Notes: a model not told the origin generated them from the letters alone. 64,000 bases of DNA from Comamonas sp. Y33R10-2 (GCF_019355935.1 NZ_CP079925.1:2604001-2668000); one strand, 5' to 3'. Shown: positions 1 to 10,079, counted from the stretch's first letter. Made by a program: numbers and translations.

Positions 1-2
1 TG

Positions 3-182
3 GGAGAGCTTGCCTTTCTTCAACTTGGTTTCGTGCCGCTAGGACACCGAACTTGCAAGAATATTCCATTAGTTCCGAAGAACTGGGATATGTCGCCGGT
101 TAGAACGGTTCAGTACGTCCAGTCACCGACACAGCGAGAAACGCAACGCAGTCTACGAGACAAGAAGAAAGCGACGAGTTAG
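3..182 (+). CDS. Possible C-terminal end of a gene cut by the window start
   Basis: Frame 3 is open from the first bases to a TAG at 180-182, giving 59 residues with a basic tail that ends DKKKATS. No family is recognised. The only support is the open frame, and the region is short. A minus-strand frame (187-327) is also open next to it, so this may be decayed sequence. Low confidence. Confidence 0.3.
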   Translation, partial: GELAFLQLGFVPLGHRTCKNIPLVPKNWDMSPVRTVQYVQSPTQRETQRSLRDKKKATS

Positions 183-351
183 TAGTTTAGATTTCCACTC
201 CGGCTCGGCTGCAGTCGTTGGTCAGCTCAAATACAGCGGGCAGCAGGCCAAGCTCTTTAGCTATCGGGACGAAGCCCGGCTCCTGTCTGTCAAATAAAAT
301 TGAGGCACAAACAAGCCGCAAGTCCAATTAAATAAAGGACTATCAGCTATC

Positions 352-386
352 AAAAAAGCGGCCTGCACCCAAGGCACAAGCCGCTT
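352..386 (-). terminator. Rho-independent terminator after the Bug receptor gene
   Basis: The 7-bp stem AAGCGGC/GCCGCTT (356-362 and 380-386) is followed on the minus strand by a T run (complement of 352-357). It lies just beyond the stop of the minus-strand receptor gene at 424. Confidence 0.7.
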
Positions 387-423
387 AAAAATTCAGCAAA
401 GCCCAAAGTTGGGCCCGCCCAAA

Positions 424-1407
424 TCAGTCCTCAATCTTCGCGTACTGAACAATCTTGGTGTACTTCGCGATTTCGGCGTTGATGTACTTGCCAGCATCCG
501 TCTTGGGGTTGGCCACCACGTTGCCAGTTTCTTCCATCTTCTTGCGGAACTCAGGCGAAGCCATCACTTCATCAAGCGCCTTCTTCAGCTGCGCCGCGAT
601 GGGTGCGGGCAGGCCCTTGGGGGCCATCATGGCGAACCAGCTGTTCAGGTCCACGTTCTTGAACTGGGGCAGCTCAGACAGGGCAGGAATATCAGGCGTG
701 ATGGACGAGCGCTTGGCTTCGGTGGTACCCAGTGCCACGATCTTGCCAGCCTTGATTTGGGGCAGAGCGGAGGACAGCACAAACATGCCGAATTCGATGT
801 TGTTACCCACCAAGTCGGTGGTCAGTGGCGCCACGCCCTTGTAGGGGATGTGGGTCATCTGCAGCTTGCCCTGCTCTTGAATCAGCTCACCCGACAAGTG
901 CAGCGCGGTGCCCACGCCGGAGCTGCCGTAGCTGTACTGGTCAGGGCTCTTGCTCACCAAGCTCACAAACTCGGCAGCGGTCTTCACGCCAGCCTTGTGC
1001 GATGCGACCAGCACCATGGGCTGCGAGCCCACCATGCCGATGGGTGTGAAGTCACCAATGCTGTACTTCACGGCCTTGTTGATGAGCTTGGCAATGGCCA
1101 GCTCGTTATTAGCGCCCACCATGATGGTGTAGCCGTCTGCAGCGGCCTTGGACACCTTTTGTGCACCAATCACGCCACCAGCGCCGCCCAAGTTCTCCAC
1201 CACCACAGGCTGGCCCAGCTTCTTGGCCAAACCATCGGCCACCAAACGGCCCACCAAGTCAGTGCTGCCGCCTGCGGGGTAGCCAATGACCATGGTGATG
1301 GCCTTGCTGGGATAGTTATCAGCAGCAAAGGCAGGGGCTGCAACAGCAGCGGCCATCAGCAGGCCTGCGGCCACGACGGTACGGCGAAGAGTATGGGTGT
1401 TTTGCAT
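424..1407 (-). CDS. Bug-family (TctC) periplasmic solute-binding protein
   Basis: Extracytoplasmic receptor of the tripartite tricarboxylate transporter family, expected to capture a carboxylate-type ligand in the periplasm. The 327-residue protein begins MQNTHTLRRT with a cleavable signal peptide ending AFAAD at about residue 28. It then shows the family motif of a beta strand followed by GYPAGGSTDLVGR. An upstream in-frame start at 1491 would add 28 non-signal residues before the basic n-region, so the ATG at 1407 is preferred. A LysR regulator lies upstream on the same strand. No TctA or TctB membrane gene is nearby, so this is an orphan receptor and the ligand is unknown. A Bug receptor of this size is ordinary for the group. 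Confidence 0.9.
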   Translation of the reverse strand: MQNTHTLRRTVVAAGLLMAAAVAAPAFAADNYPSKAITMVIGYPAGGSTDLVGRLVADGLAKKLGQPVVVENLGGAGGVIGAQKVSKAAADGYTIMVGANNELAIAKLINKAVKYSIGDFTPIGMVGSQPMVLVASHKAGVKTAAEFVSLVSKSPDQYSYGSSGVGTALHLSGELIQEQGKLQMTHIPYKGVAPLTTDLVGNNIEFGMFVLSSALPQIKAGKIVALGTTEAKRSSITPDIPALSELPQFKNVDLNSWFAMMAPKGLPAPIAAQLKKALDEVMASPEFRKKMEETGNVVANPKTDAGKYINAEIAKYTKIVQYAKIED

Positions 1408-1616
1408 GGAGCTATTCCGAATCTGTATGAGATGCATTGTCCGAATACAGAAAAACCCCTTCAGTGCCGATAGAGCACATCTTCGTGCCATTTCAGCACA
1501 TATGCAGTTTTCATAGCGTACTGAGCGGTCTAACGCCCTTTATTTCGCATTAAGAAGCTGTTGTTTTCAGGTTTTTAGCGCCTGATTGATAAATTTTGTA
1601 AGTGATTACTTATTCA

Positions 1617-2522
1617 TCAATCCGTAATATCAGCCCACAACTGCTCAGCCGCGGCACTTAAACGGCGTTTGGGTCGGTACAGGCGTACATCGAAATGCAC
1701 ATTCAAGCTGCTGTCGCCTGCCAACGCCAGCAGGCCGCTGTCGCAATCGCGCTGCACCATGGACCAAGGCAGCCACGATACGCCCAGCCCCTTGAGCACA
1801 TACTCGTAATTGGCATCGGCCGAGTCACAGTCAATGCAGCGGCGCAGCTTTGGCAGCAAGGGGTTGCTGGCCAAGTGATCTTCCACCAAGCGCCCCAGCG
1901 CCATGCTGTGTGAAAAGGCCAGATACGGCACGGCACTGGCTCCCGGCTGCTGCGCTTGCTCCAGCGAAAACAGTGGCCTGCCTTGCACATCCGCCCGCGC
2001 CACGGGCACCAGCTTGTCGCTCATCACGGTGAGGTAGCTGAACTGGCGTCCATCCAGCCGCACGGCAATCGCGGCGTGGTGATAGAGCAAAGAAAAGCTG
2101 ATCTCGCCGCGCTGCAGCATGTGCACGGTTTCATCTAAGGTGCGGGTGACGATGCGCAGCTCAGCCTCTTTCAGCACCGCGCCATAGCGCGAGAGCCAAT
2201 CGGCCACGATGGTGCGCGCCAGCGTGCGGCCTGTGGCGAGGGTGATGATATGGGCTTGACGCCCCGCCACGGCCTGCAGCTCGTCATGCGACTGCGCCAG
2301 TGTGCGCACCATTTGCTCGGCCGTGTCGCGAAAGGCCTCGCCTGCGGGGGTCAGGCGCACTGGTCCGCCGCCCGACTCAATCAGCGGCGTACCCGCCCAC
2401 TCCTCCAACGCGCGAATGCGGCGACCAAAGGCGGGGTGGGTGACATGGCGCAGCTCTGCCGCACGGGTAAAGCTGCGCTCCTGAGCTAGGAGCAAAAAGT
2501 CCTCTAGCCACTTGCTTTGCAT
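1617..2522 (-). CDS. LysR-family transcriptional regulator
   Basis: 301-residue regulator with an N-terminal winged helix-turn-helix (about residues 1-60: WLEDFLLLAQERSFTRAAEL, then RRIRALEEWAGTPLI) and a C-terminal periplasmic-binding-like effector domain. It sits only 18 bp after pyrF on the same strand, and about 210 bp before the Bug receptor gene. It could control that receptor, although LysR regulators are more often divergent from their target. The effector is unknown. Family assignment is secure; the target is inference. Confidence 0.9.
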   Translation of the reverse strand: MQSKWLEDFLLLAQERSFTRAAELRHVTHPAFGRRIRALEEWAGTPLIESGGGPVRLTPAGEAFRDTAEQMVRTLAQSHDELQAVAGRQAHIITLATGRTLARTIVADWLSRYGAVLKEAELRIVTRTLDETVHMLQRGEISFSLLYHHAAIAVRLDGRQFSYLTVMSDKLVPVARADVQGRPLFSLEQAQQPGASAVPYLAFSHSMALGRLVEDHLASNPLLPKLRRCIDCDSADANYEYVLKGLGVSWLPWSMVQRDCDSGLLALAGDSSLNVHFDVRLYRPKRRLSAAAEQLWADITD

Positions 2523-2540
2523 GGCCAGAGCCTGCCTAAC

Positions 2541-3368
2541 TTAGCCGCGAGCTGCAGCTTGCAGCGTGGCGCGGGTGGCAATAGCGGCTTCGCGCGCAGC
2601 CTTGGCAAAGTCATCACCCTGACCCGCGTACAAAATGGCGCGAGAAGAGTTGATGATGATGGGGCCGCCTCCAATGCTGGCAGCCTTCACCGTAGCCACG
2701 GCATCACCGCCCTGCGCGCCCACGCCGGGGATCAGCAAAGGCATGGTGGGTGCCACAGCGCGCACGCGCTCGATCTCGTTAGGGCGGGTTGCGCCCACCA
2801 CCAAGCCCAGCTGGCCATTGGTGTTCCACGGGCCTTGCGCCAGCTTGGCCACATGCTCAAACATATGGGGGTTGCCGGGCACATCGGCCAAGCGCTGCGC
2901 TTGCAGATCGTCGCCACCGGGGTTGGAGGTGCGGCACAGCAAGAAAGCGCCCTTGCCTTCGTACTTGAGGTAAGGCGTGATGGAGTCAAAGCCCATAAAG
3001 GGCGAGAGCGTCACCGCATCTGCGCCGTAGCGCTCAAACGCTTCTTTGGCGTACTGCTCAGCAGTGGAGCCAATGTCGCCGCGCTTGGCATCCAAAATCA
3101 CGGGCACATGGGGCGCTACGCGGCGCATGTGTTCCATCAGCTTTTCCAGCTGATCTTCCGCGCGGTGAGCCGCGAAGTAAGCGATCTGAGGCTTGAAGCT
3201 GTTGACCAGATCATGGGTGGCATCGACGATGGCTGCGCAGAAGTCGTAAATCTTGGACGCATCGCCCTTCATTGCGCCAGGAAAGCGGCTGGGTTCAGGG
3301 TCCAGACCCACGCAAAGCATGGAGTCATTGCGCGTGGACGCGTCGCGCAGCATGTCGAGAAAAGTCAT
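2541..3368 (-). CDS. pyrF: Orotidine 5'-phosphate decarboxylase
   Basis: Catalyses the last step of UMP synthesis, decarboxylation of OMP, in the cytosol. The 275-residue length and sequence fit the longer type-2 PyrF family. The hallmark segment [20 protein letters not shown] carries the catalytic Asp-Lys-x-x-Asp. [12 protein letters not shown] and LLCRTSNPG are further family blocks. The ATG at 3368 ([15 protein letters not shown]) is chosen because the extension to 3467 reads through low-complexity upstream sequence. The downstream LysR gene follows after 18 bp. Confidence 0.95.
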   Translation of the reverse strand: MTFLDMLRDASTRNDSMLCVGLDPEPSRFPGAMKGDASKIYDFCAAIVDATHDLVNSFKPQIAYFAAHRAEDQLEKLMEHMRRVAPHVPVILDAKRGDIGSTAEQYAKEAFERYGADAVTLSPFMGFDSITPYLKYEGKGAFLLCRTSNPGGDDLQAQRLADVPGNPHMFEHVAKLAQGPWNTNGQLGLVVGATRPNEIERVRAVAPTMPLLIPGVGAQGGDAVATVKAASIGGGPIIINSSRAILYAGQGDDFAKAAREAAIATRATLQAAARG

Positions 3369-3491
3369 GAGGGATGATTTTAGTGGCTCGCCCATGCCAA
3401 GCCCTGCTGTGGGTCTTGAATCGGGTCTCGAATCAAAATTTTCAAGCCATATCCGGCTTAAGTCCAATCAAATCAATGAATGGTAGCTATC

Positions 3492-3526
3492 AAAACAAAA
3501 GCGCACTGGATGAACACAGTGCGCTT
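3492..3526 (-). terminator. Terminator of the TerC-family gene
   Basis: The perfect 10-bp stem AAGCGCACTG/CAGTGCGCTT (3499-3508 and 3517-3526) is followed on the minus strand by TTTTGTTTTG. It lies 25 bp beyond the stop codon at 3552. Confidence 0.8.
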
Positions 3527-3551
3527 GTATCAGCCCAAGGCGGCAGAACTC

Positions 3552-4238
3552 TTAAACCGCCTTTTGCTGGGCACTGCGTGCCTGCATGAATTTACCCACA
3601 CCCACTACCAGCACGGCACCTGCAGCAGCCGCCACGTAATGTAGCCAAGGGTGAGCCATGGCGACGCCCTGCAGCAAGTTGTCGTTGACGATGGTTTCAC
3701 CACCGACCCAGCCAATCAGCGCCGCACCCAGCGTGATGATGATGGGGAAGCGATCCATCAACTTAATCATCAAGGTCGAGCCAAAAATCACCAGCGGGAT
3801 AGAGATGGCCAAGCCCAAGATCAGCAACACCATATTGCCCTGGGCAGTCGCAGCCACTGCGATTACGTTGTCCAAACTCATCACCAAATCGGCGATCAAG
3901 ATGGTGCGGATGGCCGCCAGCATCGAGCCATTGCCCTTGGATTCGCTCTCGCCGTCTTCTTCACCGGTCAGCAGCTGATAACCAATCCACAGCAGCAGGC
4001 AACCGCCCAGTACTTGCAGGAAAGAAAGCTCAAGCAACTTGGCTGCCACCACCGTGAGCACAATGCGCAGCACCACGGCGGCGCCAGAGCCCAACATGAT
4101 GGCTTTTTTCTGCTGTTCAGGGGGGAGTGAGCGTGCGGCGAGCGCAATCACGACGGCGTTATCGCCAGAGAGAATGATGTTGATCCAGACGATCTTCACC
4201 AAGCCGATCCAAAATTCGGCGCTATTGAGCATTTCCAT
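3552..4238 (-). CDS. TerC-family integral membrane protein
   Basis: 228-residue polytopic protein with about seven hydrophobic segments. It carries the TerC signature, with acidic residues in membrane helices: INIILSGDNAVVIALAAR near the N-terminus and LVMSLDNVIAVAA in the middle. Relatives such as Alx, YkoY and YjbE are linked to manganese efflux or metal homeostasis, so a metal-export role is inferred. The ATG at 4238 is preferred over an in-frame GTG at 4250, because GTGGAG (4245-4250) is then a ribosome site 6-7 bases upstream of the ATG. Two hairpins lie in the leader between this gene and sucD. Confidence 0.88.
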   Translation of the reverse strand: MEMLNSAEFWIGLVKIVWINIILSGDNAVVIALAARSLPPEQQKKAIMLGSGAAVVLRIVLTVVAAKLLELSFLQVLGGCLLLWIGYQLLTGEEDGESESKGNGSMLAAIRTILIADLVMSLDNVIAVAATAQGNMVLLILGLAISIPLVIFGSTLMIKLMDRFPIIITLGAALIGWVGGETIVNDNLLQGVAMAHPWLHYVAAAAGAVLVVGVGKFMQARSAQQKAV

Positions 4239-4263
4239 TGTTGACTCCACTGTTATGAATATG

Positions 4264-4284
4264 AAAACGCCGCATAAGGCGGCG
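4264..4284 (-). terminator. Hairpin with short T run, sucCD terminator or TerC leader attenuator
   Basis: CGCCGC/GCGGCG (4268-4273 and 4279-4284) with a 5-nt loop is followed on the minus strand by TTTTC. It ends about 14 bases before the TerC Shine-Dalgarno, so it may be the sucCD terminator or an attenuator in the TerC leader. Confidence 0.55.
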
Positions 4285-4334
4285 CTTTCTTTTAAGAGTG
4301 GAGGCAGTTTAGGAGCATAAAACCCCTGTTGCCA

Positions 4335-4373
4335 GTTCGTAATACTGCGTAAATGCAGCGCAGCATTACGAAC
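4335..4373. repeat. Inverted repeat after sucD
   Basis: Perfect 9-bp arms GTTCGTAAT and ATTACGAAC (4335-4343 and 4365-4373) enclose a second small dyad (CTGC/GCAG). There is no T run. It lies 14 bp beyond the sucD stop, so it may stabilise the sucCD transcript end or bind a protein. Confidence 0.5.
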
Positions 4374-4386
4374 GCTGCACAGCTGC

Positions 4387-5286
4387 TTACTTCTTCAGCA
4401 AACCTTGCAGCAGGCGACCCATTTCGGATGGGTTGCGAGTGATGGTGAAACCGCACTCTTCCATGATGGCCAGCTTGGCATCCGCAGTGTCAGCACCGCC
4501 GGAGATCAGGGCACCTGCGTGGCCCATGCGCTTGCCGGGAGGAGCAGTCACGCCAGCGATAAAGCCCACAACAGGCTTCTTCATATTGGCCTTGCACCAC
4601 AGAGCAGCTTCAGCTTCATCGGGGCCGCCGATTTCACCGATCATGATCACGGCATCGGTGTCGGGATCGTCGTTGAAAGCGCGCATCACGTCGATGTGCT
4701 TCAGGCCGTTGATGGGGTCGCCACCAATACCGACGGCAGACGACTGGCCAATGCCCAGTTCGGTCAGCTGAGCCACGGCTTCATAAGTCAGGGTACCGGA
4801 GCGCGAAACCACGCCGATACGACCCTTCTTGTGGATGTGGCCGGGCATGATGCCGATCTTGATTTCGTCAGGCGTGATCAGGCCGGGGCAGTTAGGGCCC
4901 AGCAGCAGAGTCTTCTTGCCGCCAGCAGCTTCCTTGGCGCGCATTTTGTTGCGCAGCTCAAGCATGTCACGCACTGGGATGCCTTCGGTAATGCAGATGG
5001 CCAGATCCAGATCGGCTTCAACAGCTTCCCAGATCGCAGCAGCCGCACCAGCGGGTGGCACATAGATCACGGACACAGTAGCGCCAGTGTCTTTTGCAGC
5101 GTCTTTGACGGAGCCAAAAATTGGGATGTCGAAAATCTTTTCGCCAGCCTTCTTAGGGTTCACGCCTGCGACGAAGCAGTTCTTGCCGTTTGCGTATTCC
5201 TGGCACTTTTCAGTGTGGAATTGACCAGTCTTGCCAGTAATACCCTGGGTGATGACTTTGGTGTCTTTATTGATAAAGATCGACAT
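4387..5286 (-). CDS. sucD: Succinyl-CoA synthetase, alpha subunit
   Basis: 299-residue CoA-binding subunit of the TCA-cycle enzyme that converts succinyl-CoA to succinate with formation of a nucleoside triphosphate. The N-terminal CoA-binding fold begins MSIFINKDTKVITQGITG. The phosphorylated active-site histidine is His256 in RMGHAGALISGG. GPNCPG and the SRSGTLTYE block are typical of the family. It lies 20 bp after sucC in the same operon, the usual beta-then-alpha order. Confidence 0.97.
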   Translation of the reverse strand: MSIFINKDTKVITQGITGKTGQFHTEKCQEYANGKNCFVAGVNPKKAGEKIFDIPIFGSVKDAAKDTGATVSVIYVPPAGAAAAIWEAVEADLDLAICITEGIPVRDMLELRNKMRAKEAAGGKKTLLLGPNCPGLITPDEIKIGIMPGHIHKKGRIGVVSRSGTLTYEAVAQLTELGIGQSSAVGIGGDPINGLKHIDVMRAFNDDPDTDAVIMIGEIGGPDEAEAALWCKANMKKPVVGFIAGVTAPPGKRMGHAGALISGGADTADAKLAIMEECGFTITRNPSEMGRLLQGLLKK

Positions 5287-5306
5287 ATGTGTATCTCCGG
5301 GGCGTA

Positions 5307-6467
<1,161 letters not shown>

Positions 6468-6971
6468 GACTTTGTCTCTCTGAACTGAGGGGAAATACCC
6501 GCTTGTCGCAGGCTTGGAAAAGCCTGGCCATCGGGTTCTTATGACATGGCGAGAGGGAATGTACCATGTTGCATCGCGCAAAACGACCCCCTCATATGCG
6601 CAAAATCCACAATTTCATGCAACTTTCTTGCGTTCTGTGAATTGCTGCAATACCTTGAATTTATTGAAAAAATAGTGCATGCACGATAATTTTCTCAAGC
6701 GCAACGTTCTTATGTCTTATAGAAAACATATCTCGCGTAAACCCTAGGCCGTAGCTCACAAGAAATTCTTAAAACCAGCCATATCCGCCGTTACCTCAAC
6801 TGGAAAATTTGCGAGGGATTTGCGGCAAATTTGTGGGAAATTTGCCTAAAACACAGGCAACGCGCACCCCACCCCAGTTTCAAGGACAATCACCGCCAGT
6901 AAAGCGGCAATGGGGCCGCAGGCAGCGGCATCAACCCAAAAAATGCGCGCGCCGGTGCAGGAGAAAATGCA
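6468..6971. other. Spacer between divergent sucC and argC
   Basis: This 504-bp spacer separates two divergent genes and is AT-rich around 6590-6720. It should hold both promoters. I see no convincing open frame, terminator or clear operator in it. Short open frames reaching in from the argC end lack a credible start. Confidence 0.6.
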
Positions 6972-7904
6972 ATGGCAAAAGTCTTTATCGACGGTGAAGC
7001 AGGAACCACAGGTCTGCAAATCCGTGATCGTCTGGTTGATTTCGCAGGTGTTGAGCTGGTCAGCATCGATCCCGCACTGCGCAAAGACCCTGCCGCCAAA
7101 CGCGCCCTGATTGCAGGCGTTGATCTGGTCATTCTGTGCCTGCACGACGATGCAGCCCGCGAAACCACCGCCATGGTGGATGCCATCACCGCAGAGACCG
7201 GCCGCGCCATCAAGATCATTGATGCATCGACCGCCCACCGCGTTGCCCCCGACTGGGTCTATGGCTTCCCCGAGCTGCGCGCAGGCCAGCTCGAAGCCGT
7301 GAAAAACGCCACCCGCGTGAGCAACCCCGGCTGCTACGCCACGGGCGCTATCGCCCTGCTGGCGCCACTGGTCGCCGCAGGCCTGATGCCTGCTGACTAC
7401 CCTGTCAGCCTGCCATCCGTCTCGGGCTACAGCGGCGGCGGCCGCCCCATGATGGAAGCCTATGAAGCGGGCACTGCCGCCCCTTACGAAGCCTATGCTT
7501 TGGGCCTGTCGCACAAGCACATCCCCGAGATCCTGCACTACACAGGCATGACACGCCGCCCCGTGTTCATCCCCGCAGTCAGCAACTTTGCCCAAGGCAT
7601 GTTGGTGCAACTGCCCCTGCATCTAGACCTGCTGCCCGGCACGCCCAAAGCTTCCGATCTGCACGACGCGCTGGCCAGCCACTACGCGGCAACCAACACA
7701 AGCGCCAACTGGGTCAGCGTGCTGCCGCCCACAGACGACAACAAACTGGCAGCCGACACCTTGGCCAACACCAACAACCTAGAGCTGCGCGTGTTCGCCA
7801 ATGAAGAACACCGCCAAGCGGTGCTGATCGCCCGCCTAGACAATCTAGGCAAGGGCGCCAGCGGCGCTGCGGTGCAAAACCTGCAGATCATGTTGGGCCT
7901 GTAA
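6972..7904 (+). CDS. argC: N-acetyl-gamma-glutamyl-phosphate reductase
   Basis: Third step of arginine biosynthesis, NADPH-dependent reduction of N-acetylglutamyl phosphate in the cytosol. At 310 residues it is the short type-2 form. The N-terminal nucleotide-binding motif is [14 protein letters not shown], and the catalytic cysteine is Cys121 in [19 protein letters not shown] and LSHKHIPEI are further conserved blocks. The ribosome site AGGAG (about 6959-6963) lies 8 bases before the ATG. A strong terminator follows. Confidence 0.96.
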   Translation: MAKVFIDGEAGTTGLQIRDRLVDFAGVELVSIDPALRKDPAAKRALIAGVDLVILCLHDDAARETTAMVDAITAETGRAIKIIDASTAHRVAPDWVYGFPELRAGQLEAVKNATRVSNPGCYATGAIALLAPLVAAGLMPADYPVSLPSVSGYSGGGRPMMEAYEAGTAAPYEAYALGLSHKHIPEILHYTGMTRRPVFIPAVSNFAQGMLVQLPLHLDLLPGTPKASDLHDALASHYAATNTSANWVSVLPPTDDNKLAADTLANTNNLELRVFANEEHRQAVLIARLDNLGKGASGAAVQNLQIMLGL

Positions 7905-7924
7905 GCGCTGCTCACACCCATACG

Positions 7925-7946
7925 ACGGCCCTTCGGGCCGTTTTTT
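7925..7946 (+). terminator. argC terminator
   Basis: The stem ACGGCCC/GGGCCGT with loop TTC is followed by six T. It starts 20 bp after the argC stop. This is a textbook intrinsic terminator. Confidence 0.9.
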
Positions 7947-8007
7947 ATGCATTCAAAAAGCAACCGAGCTTCTACACTCTGGCATCCATCTTGCAGAGGT
8001 GGCGTAG

Positions 8008-8269
8008 GGTCTGTTGAGAATTGATCGAAGATCGCGTTGAGGCGGCAAGGGGTTGGATGCAAGGCGCACGCCTGCAGCAAGGCTCATGCCTTGCAAAGGT
8101 GGGCAACGCCGCAGACAGCCCCTTGCCGCCTCAACCCGAAGGGAAGGAGGCAGGCCGGCCGCCACTCTTTGTTGTTCTCCTTGTGCGGGATAGCACCCGC
8201 ACTGCGTCGCACGCCTAGATTGGCAACCGGCCTGCCTCCTTCGCGACTCCGAGCAAATCTCAACAGACC
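8008..8269. mobile_element. MITE-like or palindromic element with terminal inverted repeats
   Basis: This 262-bp segment begins GGTCTGTTGAGA (8008-8019) and ends with its exact reverse complement (8258-8269). TAG lies on both outer sides (8005-8007 and 8270-8272), which could be a 3-bp target duplication. Inside are two more perfect 16-bp inverted pairs, 8037-8052 with 8119-8134 and 8143-8158 with 8227-8242. The whole can fold as two tall hairpins inside an outer stem. There is no transposase gene. It sits between the argC terminator and the exporter gene. Confidence 0.65.
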
Positions 8270-8360
8270 TAGTACTCCCCAGCCAATAAATTTATGCAAA
8301 AAGCCAGCGCAGTCCATATCAATCAATCACTTATTGCTCCTTTTTCAGGAGTATCCGGGC

Positions 8361-9266
8361 ATGAATGACTCCACCCAAAAAGCCACCGCTATCGGCCTGC
8401 TGGCCGTGCTTTGCTGGAGTTGCACCATAGGCCTGATGCGCGCCGTGGCCGAGCCGCTGGGCGCTGTGGGCGGGGCGGCTGCGCTTTACACCACGGCAGC
8501 CATCTGCATTGCCGTGGCACGCGGGCGCAAAGGCTGGCGCGAAGTGGCCCGTTGGCGCGAAATGCACCCGGCCTACCTCTGGGCCTGTGGCGCGCTGTTT
8601 GTGATTTATGAAATCTTTCTCTCCGTTGCCGTAGGCCTCGCTAACGACCGCGAGCAAGCCATGGAGATCGGCCTCATCAACTACCTCTGGCCCAGCCTCA
8701 CCATCGCTTTAGCCGTGCTCTGCCGCCAGCAATTGGCACGCTGGTGGTTGTGGCCCGGCTTGCTGATTTGCCTGTGGGGGCTGGCGCGTGTCTTGGGAGG
8801 CGACAGCTTTAGCATGTTTACGCTCTGGAGCCATGTCGAAAGCAACCCGCTGGCCTACGGCATGGCCTTTGCCGCAGCCCTGCTCTGGCCCACTTATTCA
8901 CTGCTGGCCCGCCGCTACGGCGCAGGCTTTAACGCGGTAGGTTTGTTTGTCACGGCGACCGCTATCGTCCTTTGGCTGCAGTGGTTCAAGTTAGATGCCC
9001 CAGCCGACATGCAATGGTCATGGCCCACTGCCGTGCAGCTTTTCATGGCTGGCGCGCTGACGGCGCTGGGTTACAGCTGCTGGGAGCATGGCATTCAACA
9101 CGGCAAGCTGGCTGTGTTGGCTGCGGCCTCGTATTTCACGCCCGTGTTATCGGCACTTACCGCCAGCCTTTTGCTGCAAGTGCTGCCCGGCTGGAGCTTT
9201 TGGCAGGGCGTGGCACTGGTGACGCTGGGGTCGCTGATCTGCTGGTGGGCGACGCGCCATCAATAA
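8361..9266 (+). CDS. DMT-superfamily exporter, YddG-like (aromatic amino acids)
   Basis: 301-residue membrane protein with about ten hydrophobic segments, two EamA-type repeats. It resembles E. coli YddG throughout. Shared blocks are KATAIGLLAVLCWS at the N-terminus, EIGLINYLWPSLTI in the middle and LQVLPGWSFWQGVALV near the end. YddG exports aromatic amino acids and related compounds across the inner membrane, so the substrate here is inferred from that. The ATG at 8361 is chosen over a longer frame from 8037 because AGGAG (8347-8351) precedes it and the extension is translated from the palindromic element. Confidence 0.85.
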   Translation: MNDSTQKATAIGLLAVLCWSCTIGLMRAVAEPLGAVGGAAALYTTAAICIAVARGRKGWREVARWREMHPAYLWACGALFVIYEIFLSVAVGLANDREQAMEIGLINYLWPSLTIALAVLCRQQLARWWLWPGLLICLWGLARVLGGDSFSMFTLWSHVESNPLAYGMAFAAALLWPTYSLLARRYGAGFNAVGLFVTATAIVLWLQWFKLDAPADMQWSWPTAVQLFMAGALTALGYSCWEHGIQHGKLAVLAAASYFTPVLSALTASLLLQVLPGWSFWQGVALVTLGSLICWWATRHQ

Positions 9267-9353
9267 GAGCATCTCCAAGGCTCAAAAACGCACTAAGCGC
9301 TTGATATTATTGGACCAACAGCTATTGAATCAGGAGTGCTTCCAATAGGGCTG

Positions 9354-10079
9354 TCATGACGTCAGCCAGATACCCACGCCCAGCACCACGGCGTGTACCG
9401 CCATCAAAATCCACAGCAGTGTCCACGGTGGCTCGGCCATGTCTTGCAGCAATCCGTGTACCTTGTCACCCAGAAAGGCGCGCAGCGCCGGGTCACCCTT
9501 GCTGGCCTCGCTGCCCCACTCGGCACGTGTCTGGCCCCATTCGTCCATCAAGTCAGAAAGCGGCAGACGGTTGAGCACGGTGCGCACCACCCACTGCACG
9601 GCGCGGCCGTCGCCAATCCATGGTTTCAGGTGCTCCATGGCCGCACTCATGGTCAGCAGGTCAGCCGTTTTGTGCATGGCCTTGTGGGCGCGGGGCATGG
9701 ATTCCACGCGCTGCGCCAGCATCTCGGCCAATCGCTGCGACAGGCCCTGTCCGTAACGCGCCACCAGCTTGCCCGTGGCGCGAGCCCGCCCGATCTGCAG
9801 GCCGACAAAGACATAGGCAGCAATGATGAACACCAGCAGCAAGGCCACCACCAGCGACGGGGAAAACAGCAGGGCAATAAAGGCCCCCGCGCCGCCCGCA
9901 TGGGCCGCGGCGGGCATGCCCGGCCCGTTCAACCGCAGAAAGTAAAACGCCGTTGTGGTGCAGCCCAGCACGAGGGCTAATGCAAGGCCAAGCATCAAGC
10001 CGCCCAGCAGGGATTTACCGGCACTTAGCCCAACGCGCAGGGCGGATGGAGAGTCTGTATTTGAGGCAGCAGCGGGCAT
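9354..10079 (-). CDS. Unknown membrane protein
   Basis: 241-residue protein I do not recognise. It has a hydrophobic segment at about residues 20-46, a second at about 62-90 and a third at the extreme C-terminus (about 220-240). In between lies a roughly 120-residue polar, probably cytosolic, helical part with repeated Arg/Lys and Met. The start at 10079 is an ATG. It follows recX by 41 bp on the same strand, so it could be cotranscribed with recA-recX, but nothing in the sequence links it to DNA repair. Confidence 0.75.
   Translation of the reverse strand: MPAAASNTDSPSALRVGLSAGKSLLGGLMLGLALALVLGCTTTAFYFLRLNGPGMPAAAHAGGAGAFIALLFSPSLVVALLLVFIIAAYVFVGLQIGRARATGKLVARYGQGLSQRLAEMLAQRVESMPRAHKAMHKTADLLTMSAAMEHLKPWIGDGRAVQWVVRTVLNRLPLSDLMDEWGQTRAEWGSEASKGDPALRAFLGDKVHGLLQDMAEPPWTLLWILMAVHAVVLGVGIWLTS

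Noticed and set aside
409..1473. Plus-strand frame over the Bug receptor
   Set aside because: Antisense shadow; His/Gly/Leu-rich translation without motifs, whereas the minus-strand protein has signal peptide and family blocks.
4239..4386. yybP-ykoY manganese riboswitch before terC
   Set aside because: Looked for the GGGGAGUA-type core and did not find it; only simple hairpins are visible.
8037..8360. N-terminal extension of the YddG-like gene
   Set aside because: The codons come from the palindromic element, and a good ribosome site precedes the ATG at 8361.
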